64,000 bases of DNA from assembly GCA_022577435.1 (NCBI GenBank), contig JAKOON010000007.1, forward strand, positions 19,464,881-19,528,880. The letters are read 5' to 3'. The translations under genes were made by a program, and so were the position numbers. Shown here one piece after another: positions 41,728-53,143 of this stretch. Position 1 is the stretch's first letter. Every line of letters starts with the position of its first letter. This DNA comes from Embiotoca jacksoni. Taxonomy: Eukaryota; Chordata; Actinopteri; Embiotocidae. The notes under the pieces were generated by a model. The model saw nothing but the letters and a program-made list of their open reading frames with translations. It searched no databases and was not told the DNA's origin.

Positions 41728-42718
41728 AATTTTTAACTCAACTCTGTTCAACAAAATATTTAATTAGAATTTTAGTTATTAGCTAAAGATGCATGTTTCA
41801 ATAATGACTATGAACTAACAAACTATAACTAACCATTATGTTTGCCTACAAATAGTGTGGACTAATGTTTATAATTGATTGCTTTCAACAATTTTAACTG
41901 ACTAACAAATTGGGTATTACTATTGATATGTGCTAGCATGATAATATAACTTTAATTTCTGACAAACAAATGGTGTGTAAATATTGTAAAGAACTTACCA
42001 GCAATACAATGGTATCAAATTACAAATGTATAATAAAAATATAAAACTGACATTATTTACTTATTTATGGTCACATTTCAGTCCTGAATGAATAAATACA
42101 CACACAAACTATATACACAAAAACAAATAAAATAAAGATAAATAAACACGGGCAAACAGGCTATTTTGAACAGGTAACTAGTAATAGTATAAAGATAGCT
42201 GACTCGTCATCCACTTCCTTCCACTGATAAGAAATGAGGCCAAAGTTTTGTTGAAAGAGATGCCTCCATCTTGCGCTGGTGACGTCATGAACAACCATAT
42301 TCTCAACAGCCCCTTAACCTAAAAACTGTCTTGTAGACTCAGAAAAGACAACATTTCAGAAAAGACAATAACGACAACATTTCACAAAACCCAGCAACAT
42401 TTCATAAAAGACAATGTCACTACAATTTGGAACACACACTCATGCTTTGAACTGGAGCTAGGACACCATTTGGGCATCAGAACACCATCAAAAAGGTAAG
42501 ACACAGACCTTTAACTGTCAGAGTTTTTACAAGAGACAGGCAGACCTGACAGTGTTTTCAGGTTTTTCGTCAAAAGGCTGAAGCTCTAAACTAAATCACC
42601 AAAGGTCTGAGGTAAATACTGTAAAGCAAAATGTGAGAGTACTCCTGGGCTGTTGAGACAGAATTTAAAGCAGCAGGCTTCCCTAGATTACTGGGAACAG
42701 ATTATTTAGAGAGACAAA
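41728..42718. other. No recognised feature
   Basis: AT-rich sequence. CAACATTTCA-type words recur at 42350-42410 (three copies of ACAACATTTCA/GCAACATTTCA), a small degenerate tandem. Confidence 0.5.
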
Positions 42719-43312
42719 GTGTGGATGGAGATCAGTATCATTCATTTCATTCATACCTCTCAAAGGTTACTTCTTAAGCATCAATGCATTCTTTTCTTTA
42801 TGATTACAAGCATAGCTGCATTTTTGGCAGACAGTCTGTTCCTCTTCTCATCAACAATATTCCCTGCTGTGCTGAAAAGTCACTCGTTATCTACAAATCC
42901 ATGCGCAGGCTCATGTTGCTTGCATGTAACAGAATGTAAAGTGGCTTTTATTGCCCTGCTAAAAATCAGGCTGCTCCAACTGGCTCCGATACTGGGCTCT
43001 GCTACTGATGTCGCTATCACTATATTCCCCATTTTAGATTCAACAATTGAGCATGCAAGCTTGTGGTACTTTATCTGTGGCTCAATGCTGCCTGCTCCTC
43101 AACTTATATCACTGTTCTGCAGCTGTGGTCAAACGGCCATAATGTCAGAAAGCAGCCTATGTTTATGGGGCTTGAGTATGTTGGAGAAATATGTTTTTAT
43201 ACTTTTTTTTTGTGTATTTTTAATGTTTTTTAAAATGTTGCATGATCAATCAACCAGTGAAACTAATATCGGCCAATCATGATCGGTGGCCAGTTGATCT
43301 GAGCACCCTTAG
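42719..43312 (-). mobile_element. hAT transposon remnant with dimerisation domain
   Basis: On the minus strand 42882-42800 reads LFSTAGNIVDEKRNRLSAKN, the diagnostic hAT C-terminal dimerisation motif (usually preceded by SERVFS). A stop just before it replaces the usual arginine or glutamate codon. The 5' end near 43312 reads AAGGGTGCTCAGATCAACTG then GGCCACCGATCATGATTGGC, the terminus style of a common hAT family with repeated CCGATC words. Between them most of the transposase is lost. The plus-strand open stretch covering the same bases is a shadow. Confidence 0.75.
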
Positions 43313-43389
43313 TTGGAACACGTGCAAAGTTCAGGTGTTTCTGCTTATACCCTATATATAGACAAAATAAAGTAGAGTTCTTTTAATGT

Positions 43390-44390
43390 GTGCAATTTTC
43401 TCTCAAATTCTGTTCACAAATTTGTTAAATTATTTTAGTGAGCACCTCACCGTTGCCAAGATCCATTCACCTGATTAAGATGCTGATAAAACAGCATCAT
43501 TATTACACAGGTGTGCCTTAAACTGGTCGCAGTAAAAGGCTATTGCAAAATGTGCTGTTGTATTGCACAACACAATGTCCCAGATGTCAAGTTTTGGGAG
43601 AGGAAGCATTTAGCATGCTGACTGCATGAATGTCCACCAGAGCATTGCCTCATTTCATTTCCTTAAACCATCCCAAACATTGTGTCAGAGAATTTGGCAG
43701 TACATCCGACTGGCCTCACAGCCGCAGACCACATGCAACCATGCTAGCCCAGGACCATCGCATCCATTGGCTTCCCCTTCAAGGACATCTGAAACCACCC
43801 AGGGAGCTAATGCAATTTCTGCACAATCTTTCAGAAACCATATCAGAGAAGCTCCTCTTGTCCATCCTCATTGGTGTTTGATCTGCAGCTTGTCATTGCA
43901 ACTGGGAAAACGGTGGGCAAACACTCACCTTTGCTGGCATCTGTCACTTTAGGGAAGTGTTGTCTTCACAGATGAATCCTGGTTTACACAGTAATGGGTG
44001 TATGGCGTCATGTGGGGGGGAGCAGTTTGCTGATGTGACCATTGTGAACAGAGTGGCCCATGGTGGCGATGGGATCATATGGGCAGGCATGGGACATTTT
44101 ATTGATGGCAATCTGAATAAACAAAGACATTGTGCTAAGATCCTGGGGCCCACCGTTGTGCCATTCATCCACTGCAATCACATTTTTCAGAGTGCTGATG
44201 CATGGCCCCATGTCACAAGGATCTATACAGGATTCTCAGAAGTTGAAAACATCTCTGTTCTTGCATTGCCTGCATTCTCACCAGACATGTCACCCATTTA
44301 GCATGTTTGGGATACTCTAGATTGGCTACTGACAGTGTTGTAATTCCTGCCATTATCCAGTAACTTTGCACACTGATTAAAGAGGAGTGG
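43390..44390 (+). mobile_element. Tc1/mariner element, right end lost
   Basis: The left part has the family's non-coding start (GTGAGCACCTCACCGTTGCC, AACAGCATCATTATTACACA, GGTGTGCCTTAAACTGG). The transposase then follows with many frame breaks: REFGSTSDWPHSRRP, LAQDHRIHWLPLQGHLKPP, VFTDESWF (first catalytic aspartate), FADVTIVNRVAHGG, WAGMGHFIDGNLNKQR, PTVVPFI, DAWPHVTRIY (second aspartate), SVLALPAFSPDMSPI. The third catalytic residue, a glutamate after SPI, is a TAG stop. The element stops at GAGGAGTGGACTG where the Harbinger-like copy begins, so about 150 bp and the right inverted repeat are missing. Confidence 0.85.
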
Positions 44391-45375
44391 ACTGGGGGCC
44401 TCTTTTATAAAACATTGCATAGGATCCATTTTAAAAGGGTACATACGCACAAAAGCGGAGAATGACGTACACAAAAAACTTTTAGATTCATAATATTGTA
44501 CGTACACACCTTACACAATGTTCCCTCCACTTGAAAATATTCATACGTAAATCAGCCTCATATCCAGTCCTCTACACAATCAGAGTCCATCATAAATGGA
44601 ATTGTGATGGTATGGCAAAATACATTACAAATAGAGAGTACTCTGATTTTAGATTCAGATTTGCTTCATTTAAAATTGAAAGTTGCTGATGGAATAGTTA
44701 TAGCTCACTAGCACACATTACTATGCTGGTTTGAATGTTAATGATACAGTGAATCAAGGCCTATATAACATTTGATATGCAGTCAAATTAAATGTGAGAG
44801 GTATCTGCCGTGGAAATGTATGTATTTCCTTCTGGAGAAATGAACAAATAAACAATGATACAACAAACTGTATTTTGTCAATTTAATAAAGCAAGATCAT
44901 TTAAATTACAGTCAATCTATTTCAGCTGAAAGGGCAGAGCTCATAAACCAGAGTGTACTTGGCGAGTGTGACCAACAAAACACAGATACAGTCACACATT
45001 TGTAACCAAAACATGTAGTCAAAACATAGCACATGAGACCAAAGGGAAGATCATCCATTGTGAGAATGGAATGTTTCCCTCATTACAAAACACAGATAAG
45101 CAAGTTTCTCACTTAAATGAAATGTACGGCAGGTCCGACTGAGTGGAAAGTTACAGAGTATTATAACTGCACATAGGATATTCATTTTAAGGTAATGATT
45201 CATTTTGCACTTACACCATCATTACATGTATAAGAATGGCTCTCACGCATTTCATTTTTACAATCTGACTTCAATTCACCACCTCACCATTGGTCAGAGT
45301 TTATGTAAAGGTGCACAGATTTTCCCGTCGAGTTTGTTTTTAGAAATCATGACTTTGCATGGGGAGTGGCATAGA
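44391..45375. mobile_element. PIF-Harbinger-like element, copy C
   Basis: It starts with GGGGGCCTCTTTTATAAAAC then ATTGCATAGGATCCA, the best left terminus of this family in the window. It shares GATTCAGATTTGCTTCATTT, TTGAATGTTAATGATACAGTG and GACTTTGCATGGGGAGTGGC with copies A and B. The right terminus is missing. It replaces the end of the Tc1 element, implying insertion with deletion or later loss. No transposase frame. Confidence 0.5.
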
Positions 45376-45439
45376 ATAATTTCACCTGGCCTGGAAGGAT
45401 AGTCTAATATCATATAAGAAAGCTCTTTGTAAGGCCAGG

Positions 45440-46790
45440 ACTGCATATTATTCTTCATTAATAGAGGAAAACAAGAACAACCAGAGCTTTCTTTTCAGCA
45501 CTGTAGCCAGGCTGACAAAGTGGTGACAGCTCTGTTGAGTCATCTATCCCTTCAGCTCTCAGCAGTAATGACTTCATTGAGTTCATTAACTTCTTCACCA
45601 ATAAAGTTCTCACTATCAGGGTGAGAATAGGGCAGACCCTTCCAGCCACTGTCACTGATGTGTTGTTAAGCACAGCAGCCCTGGAAGCAACCGTGGGACC
45701 AGATTTATACTTTGAACATTTCTCTCCTGTTGAGCTTTCCGAGCCAACTACAATTATTTCCTCATCTGGATCATCGACCTGTCTCCTGGATCCCATCCCA
45801 ACTAAACTCCTCAAGGAAGTCTTCCCTTTAATTATTACTTCCATATTAGATCAGATCAATTATATTCTAACCGGCTATTTACCACAGGCTTTTAAAGTCG
45901 CTGTAATTAAACCTTTACTTAAAAAGCCTACTCTTGATCCAGCTGTTTTAGGAAACTACAGACCCATTTCCAACCTGACATTTATTTATAAAATCTTTGA
46001 AAAAGTTGTTGCAAATCAACTTTGTGATCATTTACAAAGGAATGGTCTGTTTGAAGATTTTCAGTCAGGCTTTAGAGTTCATCATAGCACAGAAACAGCT
46101 CTGGTGAAAGTTACTAAAGATCTTTGTAGCAAGATTGGTGCTACCGGGGTCTCTCCTGGACACAGCTCAGCCGTACGTTCAGGTGTAAAATGCTTTTATT
46201 TTCCCGGCCCATGCACTCATGCAACCACGTCCTTCTCCTCCTCCTCCTTCTCCCTGCTCCCTTTATAGGGGAGAGCTCATCAGTCCACATGCAGCTCAGC
46301 TGTGCTCATCAGTTTATATTCGGCTCAGCTGTGCTCATTACACCTGCCCGACACTGTTCCCTGAACCACTCCTCCCACTCTCCATCCCCTGCAGCTGAGC
46401 TAACCACACCCCGACACCACAATCTTCTAACAGCCTCAGATAATGGACTTGCCTCTGTACTTGTTCTTCTGGACCTCAGTGCTGCTTTTGATACAATTGA
46501 TCACACAATTTTATTACAGAGATTGGAAGATGTTACGCGGATCAAAGGAACTGCATTAGACTGATTTAAATCGTACTTATCAGATACATTTCAGTTTGTT
46601 CATGTAAACAATGAGTCTTCCACACAAACAAGAGTTAGTTATGGAGTTCCACAAGGCTCAGTGTTAGGCCCAATACTTTTTACTTTGTGCATGCTTCCAT
46701 TAGGAGATATCTTCAGGAAGCACTGCATAAACTTCCATTGTTATGCAGATGCAACACAACTATATCTTTCTATAAAACCAGGTTTTATGT
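45440..46790 (+). mobile_element. L2-type LINE, interrupted by a small LTR
   Basis: From about 45621 the frame encodes CLLDPIPTKLLKEVFP, AFKVAVIKPLLKKPTLDP, LGNYRPISNLTFIYKIFEKV, LFEDFQSGFRVHHSTETALV. After the LTR at 46126-46421 it resumes ASDNGLASVLVLLDLSAAFD, TIDHTILLQRLEDV, then with stops TRVSYGVPQGSVLGPILF. In the last part TGG of ALDWF is TGA. The copy is truncated at both ends: no endonuclease and no 3' tail; it stops in the catalytic YADATQLYLS region (normally YADDTQLY). Confidence 0.85.
46126..46421 (-). mobile_element. Short solo LTR, 296 bp, TSD ATCTT
   Basis: A 296-bp unit TGTAGCAAGATTGG...CGACACCACA lies inside the L2 LINE with perfect ATCTT duplications (46121-46125 and 46422-46426). 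Removing it rejoins the LINE reading ALVKVTKDL-LTASDNG. On the minus strand it has a TATAAAGG box (about 46263) and downstream AATAAAAG (about 46193), so the LTR points to the minus strand. Family not identified; it is unrelated by eye to the other LTRs here. Confidence 0.9.
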
Positions 46791-46794
46791 AGCT

Positions 46795-47066
46795 CACTTA
46801 GGGTGAAGACTCCATCACAGGGCCAACACAGACAGATGGAAACAAAGACCATTCACTCTCTCATTCACACCTAAGGGCAATTTGTAGAACCACCAATTAA
46901 CCTGAGACGCATGTTTTTGGATGGTGGGACAAAGCCGGAGTACCCGGAGAGAAGCCACGCAGGCACAGGGAGAACATGCAAACTCCGCACAGAAACGCCC
47001 ACGCCCAGATTCAAACCTGGAACCTTTTTGCTGTGAGGTGACAATGCTAACCATTGCACCACCATA
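46795..47066 (-). mobile_element. tRNA-derived SINE with alternative tail
   Basis: On the minus strand: GGTGGTGCAATGGTTAGCAT (A box), AAGGTTCCAGGTTTGAATCT (B box, decayed), GAGTTTGCATGTTCTCCCTG and CCAAAAACATGCG, as in the SINEs at 10169 and 51031. After this it diverges into GGTTAATTGGTGGTTCTACA and AATTGCCCTTAGGTGTGAAT, a different 3' module with no GATTAATAAAGT tail. Confidence 0.8.
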
Positions 47067-47266
47067 TACAGTAGATATATCATCAGATATACGTGTTTTC
47101 TGTAATTATAGACCAACATCTATACCAAAAGTTTTTCTTGGTCTTTAGTGTCTGTGCTTGCTAGACTAAGCCAATTTATGCACATCTCACATCAATGCCT
47201 TCTCATTTTACAAAAAAGGCAAAAGATTACATTTCTCCAAATGTTCCATTACCACATACCTAACAC

Positions 47267-47345
47267 AGGGGTCTCCAACCTTTTGTCCTCTGAGACCTCC
47301 TTGATTTACCGGGTAGATTGCGATCTAGTGGTTATAGACTCCTGA
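47267..47345 (+). mobile_element. hAT terminus fragment
   Basis: CAGGGGTCTCCAACCTTTTG followed by TGAGACCTCCTTGATTTACC and AGATTGCGATCTAGTGG is the start of a widespread hAT family. The matching right end was not found downstream, so the copy is truncated. Confidence 0.5.
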
Positions 47346-49030
47346 TCTATCTTATTTACACAAAAGCCACACTATGAGAACTTAACAGTAAATGTGTTGC
47401 ATACAAATATGGCCCAACCTTCCACAGTGCTCCATATCTTGTCACTGATACAATTTGACCTCAAGGCTCAAAACCAAATTTAACAGAATGAAAAAATAGA
47501 ATACAATTAACTGTTTTGCACTTATAGAGTAATATCAATGCAGCAGAATGCAGTGTTTGGAGTTCTTCATTGCATATTTAATTCCGTTTTCACCCCCTCA
47601 GATGATAGCGAGTCCACCCAGCTTGCAAATTAAGTAGCGTGTAGCTGTCTTGCTTTCGCCAAATCTAAGACCAGCCTGAGGCCCCCTTTCTCCTTCACAC
47701 CTGAACTAACTTGGTCAGATGCCTGAGGAAAATGAATATGAAAAATATTAGAGGCCTGTGAATAAATAATCATCCTCTTATGATGTAGGTCTTCTTTTTT
47801 ACTTGGAAATGCAACAGCTTTGCTGTGCCCCTTCTTTCCTTCTTTGTGTTCCATGAAATTAAAGTTGCCATTTCTTTCTTTTTTCAACAGTCTGTCCCCA
47901 GGCCTGATATGTGATCTATTTTTCTTCCTAGACTGTGAACTGGCAGAGTTGTTTTGATGTGATAGTAAAAGACCTGTTCAATTGGGAAACCAGCAGGACA
48001 ACAGGCGAGGCAAGGAGAAAATCTCAGCAAGAGATACGACTAAGGGATAATAAGTGTGTGTGTGTGTGTGTGTGCTTGTTCGACTATGTTTATAAAGACC
48101 TGTTTGAGTTTTAGACCATCGGAGTGGAGACATTTTGGGGAAGATATGATCTTCTCCTCACTTTCTCCTACCATTCAAATGGCTGTTTGAGGGTTAGGAC
48201 TTGATTATAAGTTTATGGTTAGAATTAGTTTTAGGTTTGGATAAAGATTGGGGTTAGGAATCTAGCTGGGATGGTTAATGTTAGAGAAAAGGGCTATGTC
48301 ACTGTGTCCTCAAAAAGATAGAAAAATACGCTTTCTGTAAATATGAGCTTCAGATAGAGACGATGTCGTGACAGCATTTCTGTGTCTGTCAACAAAATAC
48401 AAACTAGAAAAGAGGAACACTGTCAAAGAACAAAATAAGATAATCAAAAAAGGGTTAATGATTTGTTCCCTTGCTGTTCAGTTCTGTCATATTTCCAAAC
48501 TTCGCTGTGTATTTGGACATGTAAGTATGTTAAATGTGTGCGTGCATCATCATTCAAGACACAGACAAACAGTTTACAAACAGTAAAGGCAGTGTCAATT
48601 CATAGATGGAGTTTAACTGTGTTCTCAGCCTTCTTTATGAGCAAACACACCGCACACACCAGAACACGCATATGTGCACACATGCACGTTTACACACACA
48701 TAGACACGTACACACCATGACATTTGGATTCCATTATAAGTCTTTGTCTCTGATCAATAATTTAATAACCTGAAAGGATGAAGGACTCATCTTGATCAAT
48801 ACAGCCTCTTCAAGTGTACGATTGTGTGTGAGGGTGTGTGTGTGAAGAATGAGAAGTTAGAATACAGGAAGGCTTTCTGTGAATATATACTTCTAATCTA
48901 AGTGTATGCATATGCACCTGAGTGTGTGTGTACCGTGAGAGTGTATGGTGCATTCACACAGAGGAAATAACGGATAGCTTTAATTCTTTGACAGCTAGCC
49001 TCAGCTTTGTTGCTTTGCAAACACACACAA

Positions 49031-49095
<65 letters not shown>

Positions 49096-50829
49096 TTAAA
49101 GTGAATACTGGGTCAAGTCCCAGCTGTATGGGCTTGATGCTACAATAGAAAGCAACTGTTTTCATCATTTTTTTTGTTTGATAACTCTCTTGCATTTTCA
49201 TTGTGCCTCTGCTGGCACTAGTATTAATGCTGTTATTATCATTATTGAAATCCTGTCTATTATACAAATGGGAAAGCTGACAAAGATTCACTGAGCATAG
49301 TTCCAGCATGGTGCGTGAACCTTTCGATGTTGGATTTCACTGAGGTGTCCTTAAGTTCCAACATCAGAAAGAAGTGTCAACACTAGACACAATATGCTGT
49401 ATCTTACAATTCAACAAACTGCAAAATAATTGTTCCAGAAGTATATTGCCTTACTAAAATCCCTAGTTTTCCTAAATGGTGCTTTAGAGATTCCTCAAAC
49501 ATAGAAACATGTGATAATAAAACCATAGTAGGGATGCAATGCAGTAAAATATTGAGGCAAAAGGGCACAATGAGGGCAAAAAGGCACATGTTCACAATGC
49601 AATGGCTGCCCCATCTCGTCCTGTCTGTTAATTTCCTTGTGTTCATGAATTTTCCCCAGTTCATTTCACTTCCTGTTTTATTTTGTATACTCATCTCTCC
49701 TCTTGTTTTAGTCATTTTCACTTCCGGTCCCTCATGTTTTCACACTTCTGTGATTGTCTGTCCCGCCCTGATTCTTTCCACCTACTGTATATCAAAATTT
49801 CAAAGTACCTCTCAGCATTGGTAATGTGTCCCACATTGTCCCATATAAACATACTCTATGACCCACAATTCCTGGATTATGCCTCTTGCCAACCCCATGT
49901 GTACCTTTTCCTGTTTCGACTGATTGCCTGGCTTTTTTTTTTTTTGATTGATTACCTGACACTTATTCTTGGAATTCTATTCAGCACCTCTGCCTTTGCC
50001 TCAGTGTGACCAGGTGATCATATCAAGGAGCCAGAATAAACTGGAACCGAGACTGATGGACCAAGATGTGAGCTTTATTACTTTAGAAAAAATAAAACAT
50101 ATCTCCAGTTGACTGGATAATCAGACTAAACACAGGGAAAGATAAAGGGGTTGAAATAACTATGTTTAATACGAAAAATCGAATTAACCATAAATGAACA
50201 ACCAAAGAAATAAAGAATGTGGGTCGAAACTGCACTCACAGGTAGACTGGTGGAAAGTATATGACAAATAAACACCACTGCAAAACAAACTAATTGGAGC
50301 TAAAACAAACTATTTCACAGCACTACAATATGCTGAAATTTAAAGGAACTCAAACAAAACATGCATGAAGACTGCCACCATTTTGTTCTCCCTGGCAGCC
50401 CAACCACAGCCACACTGGAAAGAAATGAAAACAGCCCAAACAATTTTGTATTAAAACAAACTAAAGCCTAACAAATGGTGGAAAAAAGAACAATGGTTGG
50501 CTTGTCAGAAGTGTCTGGTAAAAGAACTAAGGAAACAAACAAACAAATTAATATAGAAAATAAACTTTACAACCACATTTTACAAACAAAAGCAAATACC
50601 TTCCATGCCTGAAACAAAGCCCTTCCCCTCGGTTGGAAGCATGCAGATGCCTGGAGACTATTTATTAAAAAAAAAAAAAGAGGCCATGTTAATATGTTAA
50701 AAGAACAATTGATTAATGCATCTTTTATTTTGTCTAAAAAGCACAGTTCATCTAGTAAAACCATGTTTTTCAACAAATCTTTTAAAACAAAGGGAGCCTA
50801 CCAAAGTCACCATGAAGGCGGGCCTCAGC
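47346..50829. other. No recognised gene; microsatellites and unclassified DNA
   Basis: Contains (TG)n at 48056-48074, (AT)n/(AC)n at 49031-49092, and poly(A) near 50668. The 49690-50015 stretch (CTTCCGGTCCCTCATGTTTT to TGCCTTTGCCTCAGTGTGAC) has the base composition and short words of an LTR but no defined ends. Nothing else recognised. Confidence 0.4.
49031..49092. repeat. (AT)n(AC)n compound microsatellite
   Basis: About 11 AT units are followed directly by about 20 AC units. Confidence 0.95.
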
Positions 50830-51030
50830 TTGAGCTCAGGTGTGCAGGAAAGAGGCCCAGGTGAGCTTCCTGTCTCCCTTAATAGCCTCTCCTTCCTTCC
50901 TGCCTGGGTCCTAGTGCTTGACTGGTATCTGCCTGGCCATGTCAGTAAAGAGTCTCTTGATCTGATCTCGTGTCTCTGAGTGGTGCATTTTGAGTCCAAT
51001 CTCTGTCAAAGTATGAACTGGCCAGAAACT
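50830..51030 (+). mobile_element. Probable gypsy 5' LTR end and leader
   Basis: TCAGTAAAGAGTCTCTTGAT then GTGTCTCTGAGTGGTGCATT TTGAG-type sequence ends near 51007 and is followed by GTATGAACTGGCCAGAA, a leader that leads directly (after removing the SINE) to the gag start ATGGACTCGGCC. The LTR's own start was not located. The assignment rests on position and on the resemblance of the leader to fish gypsy elements. Confidence 0.45.
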
Positions 51031-51303
51031 GGGCAGCACGGTGGTGCAGTGGTTAGCATTGTCGCCTCACAGCAAAAAGGTTCCGGGTTCGAATCCGGTC
51101 CTGGGCCTTTCTGTGCAGAGTTTGCATGTTCTCCCTGTGCTTGCGTGGGTTCTCTCTGGGTTCTCCGGCTTCCTCCCATCATCCAAAAACATGCACCTCA
51201 GGTCAGGTTACCTGTTGCAGCAGGTCCCCCCTGAGAGCCCCCCTGCTGTAGCGAAGAAATTTCCCCTCGGGGATTAATAGAGTGAAATAAAAAAAAAAAA
51301 AAA
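51031..51303 (+). mobile_element. tRNA-derived SINE, in gypsy leader
   Basis: GGGCAGCACGGTGGTGCAGT then GGTTAGCATTGTCGCC (A box), GGTTCGAATCC (B box), GAGTTTGCATGTTCTCCCTG and CCAAAAACATGCACC, ending GCGAAGAAATTTCCCCTCGG, GGATTAATAGAGTGAAATAA and poly(A). AGAAA occurs on both sides (51024-51028 and 51303-51307) and may be its target duplication. It separates the gypsy leader from gag. Confidence 0.85.
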
Positions 51304-51306
51304 GAA

Positions 51307-52790
51307 ATGGACTCGGCCGACTCAATCCGCACCGCGTTAGCAAAATAGGCCAGCGCGTCTCTTGACAGGAGGATCTCCTCAGGTCTTGTGAGCAGGGCAT
51401 TAAAGAGAAGTGTTTTCCCACAATAAGGAGAGACAAACTCAGATGAATACCCAGATCACCCATTTGTCTGAGAAGATGGAACAATTCACCACGCTTCTGT
51501 CAGTGACTGCAGCCCCTGCTGTTCCTCCGGCTCCTGTGGCAGCTCTTCCGCTGAACCTAGCTCATCCAGAAAGGTTCTCCAGTGACTTGAGGAATTGCAA
51601 GCCATTTCTCACCAAGTGCAGTCTCCACTTTGAGCTACATGCAGCTTTGTTCCCTGCAGAGAGATCTAAGTTTGCCTATAACATCTACCCATCTATCCAG
51701 TAGGGCTGAGGCTTAGGCTACAGCTGGGAAGCTGCGAGGATATCCTGTCTGCACTACTCTCCAGGGTTTCATCGATAGTCTGCAGAAGATCTTCGATCAC
51801 ACCCTGCTTGGACATAAAGCTGCCCGGGCTCTGTTTAATGTCTGTCAGCGTGGAAGGAGAGCAGCTGACTATGCCACTGAGTTTTACACTCTGTCTGCCG
51901 GCAGTGATTGGAATGCTCCCTTCCCATTTGATGCCTATCTTCACGGTCGGTCTGACCAGCTCAAGAACCAGCTGGCCCCATTGGAGTTCCATGCCGACTT
52001 AGACTCTCTCATCTCCCTGACTGTCAAGATTGACAACAGGATTAAAGACAGGGCAAACCAGAGTGTCATCTTGGCGACTCCCCCCTCGTCTCCCCCCTCA
52101 TGCGCCCGTCTCTCTGACTTTCCATGCTATAATCCTTGCCTCCTCCTCATGTGCCTCCTGTTGCCTCAGAGGAATCCATTCCTCTCACAGTGTCCAGTAA
52201 AAGACTCCTCTCGAGCTGTGTACTTCTACCTCACTGGGCTTCTGGGAGGATTCTGGAGTGGAGCGACTCCTGTCGAGTTTCCTGTCTTTCTCCTGCTCTC
52301 GAGTCAGACTCACCTGTCTCCCATGCATCTTTTGCCTTCTCACCAACCTCTGAGACTCGTCTGGCCGCCATTGTTTTCTCTTTGGACGTCAAGGATTTCC
52401 CTAACATCTCCGGAGTTCGTTGTTGCTACATGGACTTAAAAGAGGTGTTTAATAATACCAAAGCAACCTCTCTGCCGCGGCACCATCCCTATGATTGTGC
52501 TGTCGTCCTGCCTGGCTCTTCACCTCCTCATGGTATGATGTATTCTTTGTGTGCTCCCATCACCTCACCTCTCCATAACCTTACTTCTGCCTCGGTCAAG
52601 TTATCCTCAACCGCTCAAGCTGATAATGCCTTCTAGAAGCTCAAGTCCTGTTTCACCTCTGCTCCTGTTGTCACCCTGCCTGACCCCAAAACTCCAATTT
52701 GTGGTTGAAGTGGATGCCTCTGACACCAGGATTGGTGCAATACCCTCCCAGTGCTCTCCCGGGACCACAAATTAGACCCCTGTCCCTAAC
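51307..52790 (+). pseudogene. Ty3/gypsy gag-pol remnant with RT deleted
   Basis: Starts at an ATG (51307) with MDSADSIRTALAK, the usual gag start of a fish gypsy family, then a stop. Gag continues in other frames: LSEKMEQFTTLLSVTAAPAV, HPERFSSDLRNCKPFLTKCS, LHGRSDQLKNQLAPLEFHAD and LISLTVKIDNRIKDR. The protease/pol start gives CYMDLKEVFNNTKATSLP, HHPYDCAVVLPGSSPPHG. It then jumps to the RNase H opening LKSCFTSAPVVTLPDPK and FVVEVDASDTRIGAI. The whole RT core between these, about 600 bp or more in family members, is deleted. Integrase is absent. Confidence 0.8.
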
Positions 52791-52865
52791 TCTCCAAGGA
52801 ATTGTCCTTGGTGGAGAGGACCATGACATTGTCAGAAAAACTTTGAATTTATCATACAAATGTAT

Positions 52866-53143
52866 TTGAAGGGCAGCACAGCGGCTTGCACTTGCCCCTC
52901 ACAGCAAAACTTTCTGGGTTTGAACCTGTGGGTCACCAGGGGCCTTTCTGTGTGGAGTTTGCATGTTCTCCCTGTGCGTGTGTTGATTTTTTGCAGATGC
53001 TTGGGATTGCTCTCATAGTCTAAAGGATTGCGTGCTAGGTTAATTGGTAATTATAATAAAACAAATTTACTCGCCTTCCACCAAGGTCAGGTGGGATACG
53101 GTCCAGCCCCCATTACCATCCTGTATAGGATAAAGTGGGTATC
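52866..53143 (+). mobile_element. SINE with L2-like tail, left of LTR
   Basis: GGGCAGCACAGCGGCTTGCA, CCCTCACAGCAAAACTTTCT, GGGGCCTTTCTGTGTGGAGT, TTGCATGTTCTCCCTGTGCG, and the tail GGTTAATTGGTAATTATAAT and TGTATAGGATAAAGTGGGTATC form a decayed SINE of the alternative-tail type. The tail continues after the solo LTR at 53744 (GGTATCGATGATGGATCAAT). Confidence 0.7.

Noticed and set aside
42719..43282. 187-codon plus-strand open frame
   Set aside because: It is antisense to a hAT transposase remnant whose dimerisation motif is clear on the minus strand.
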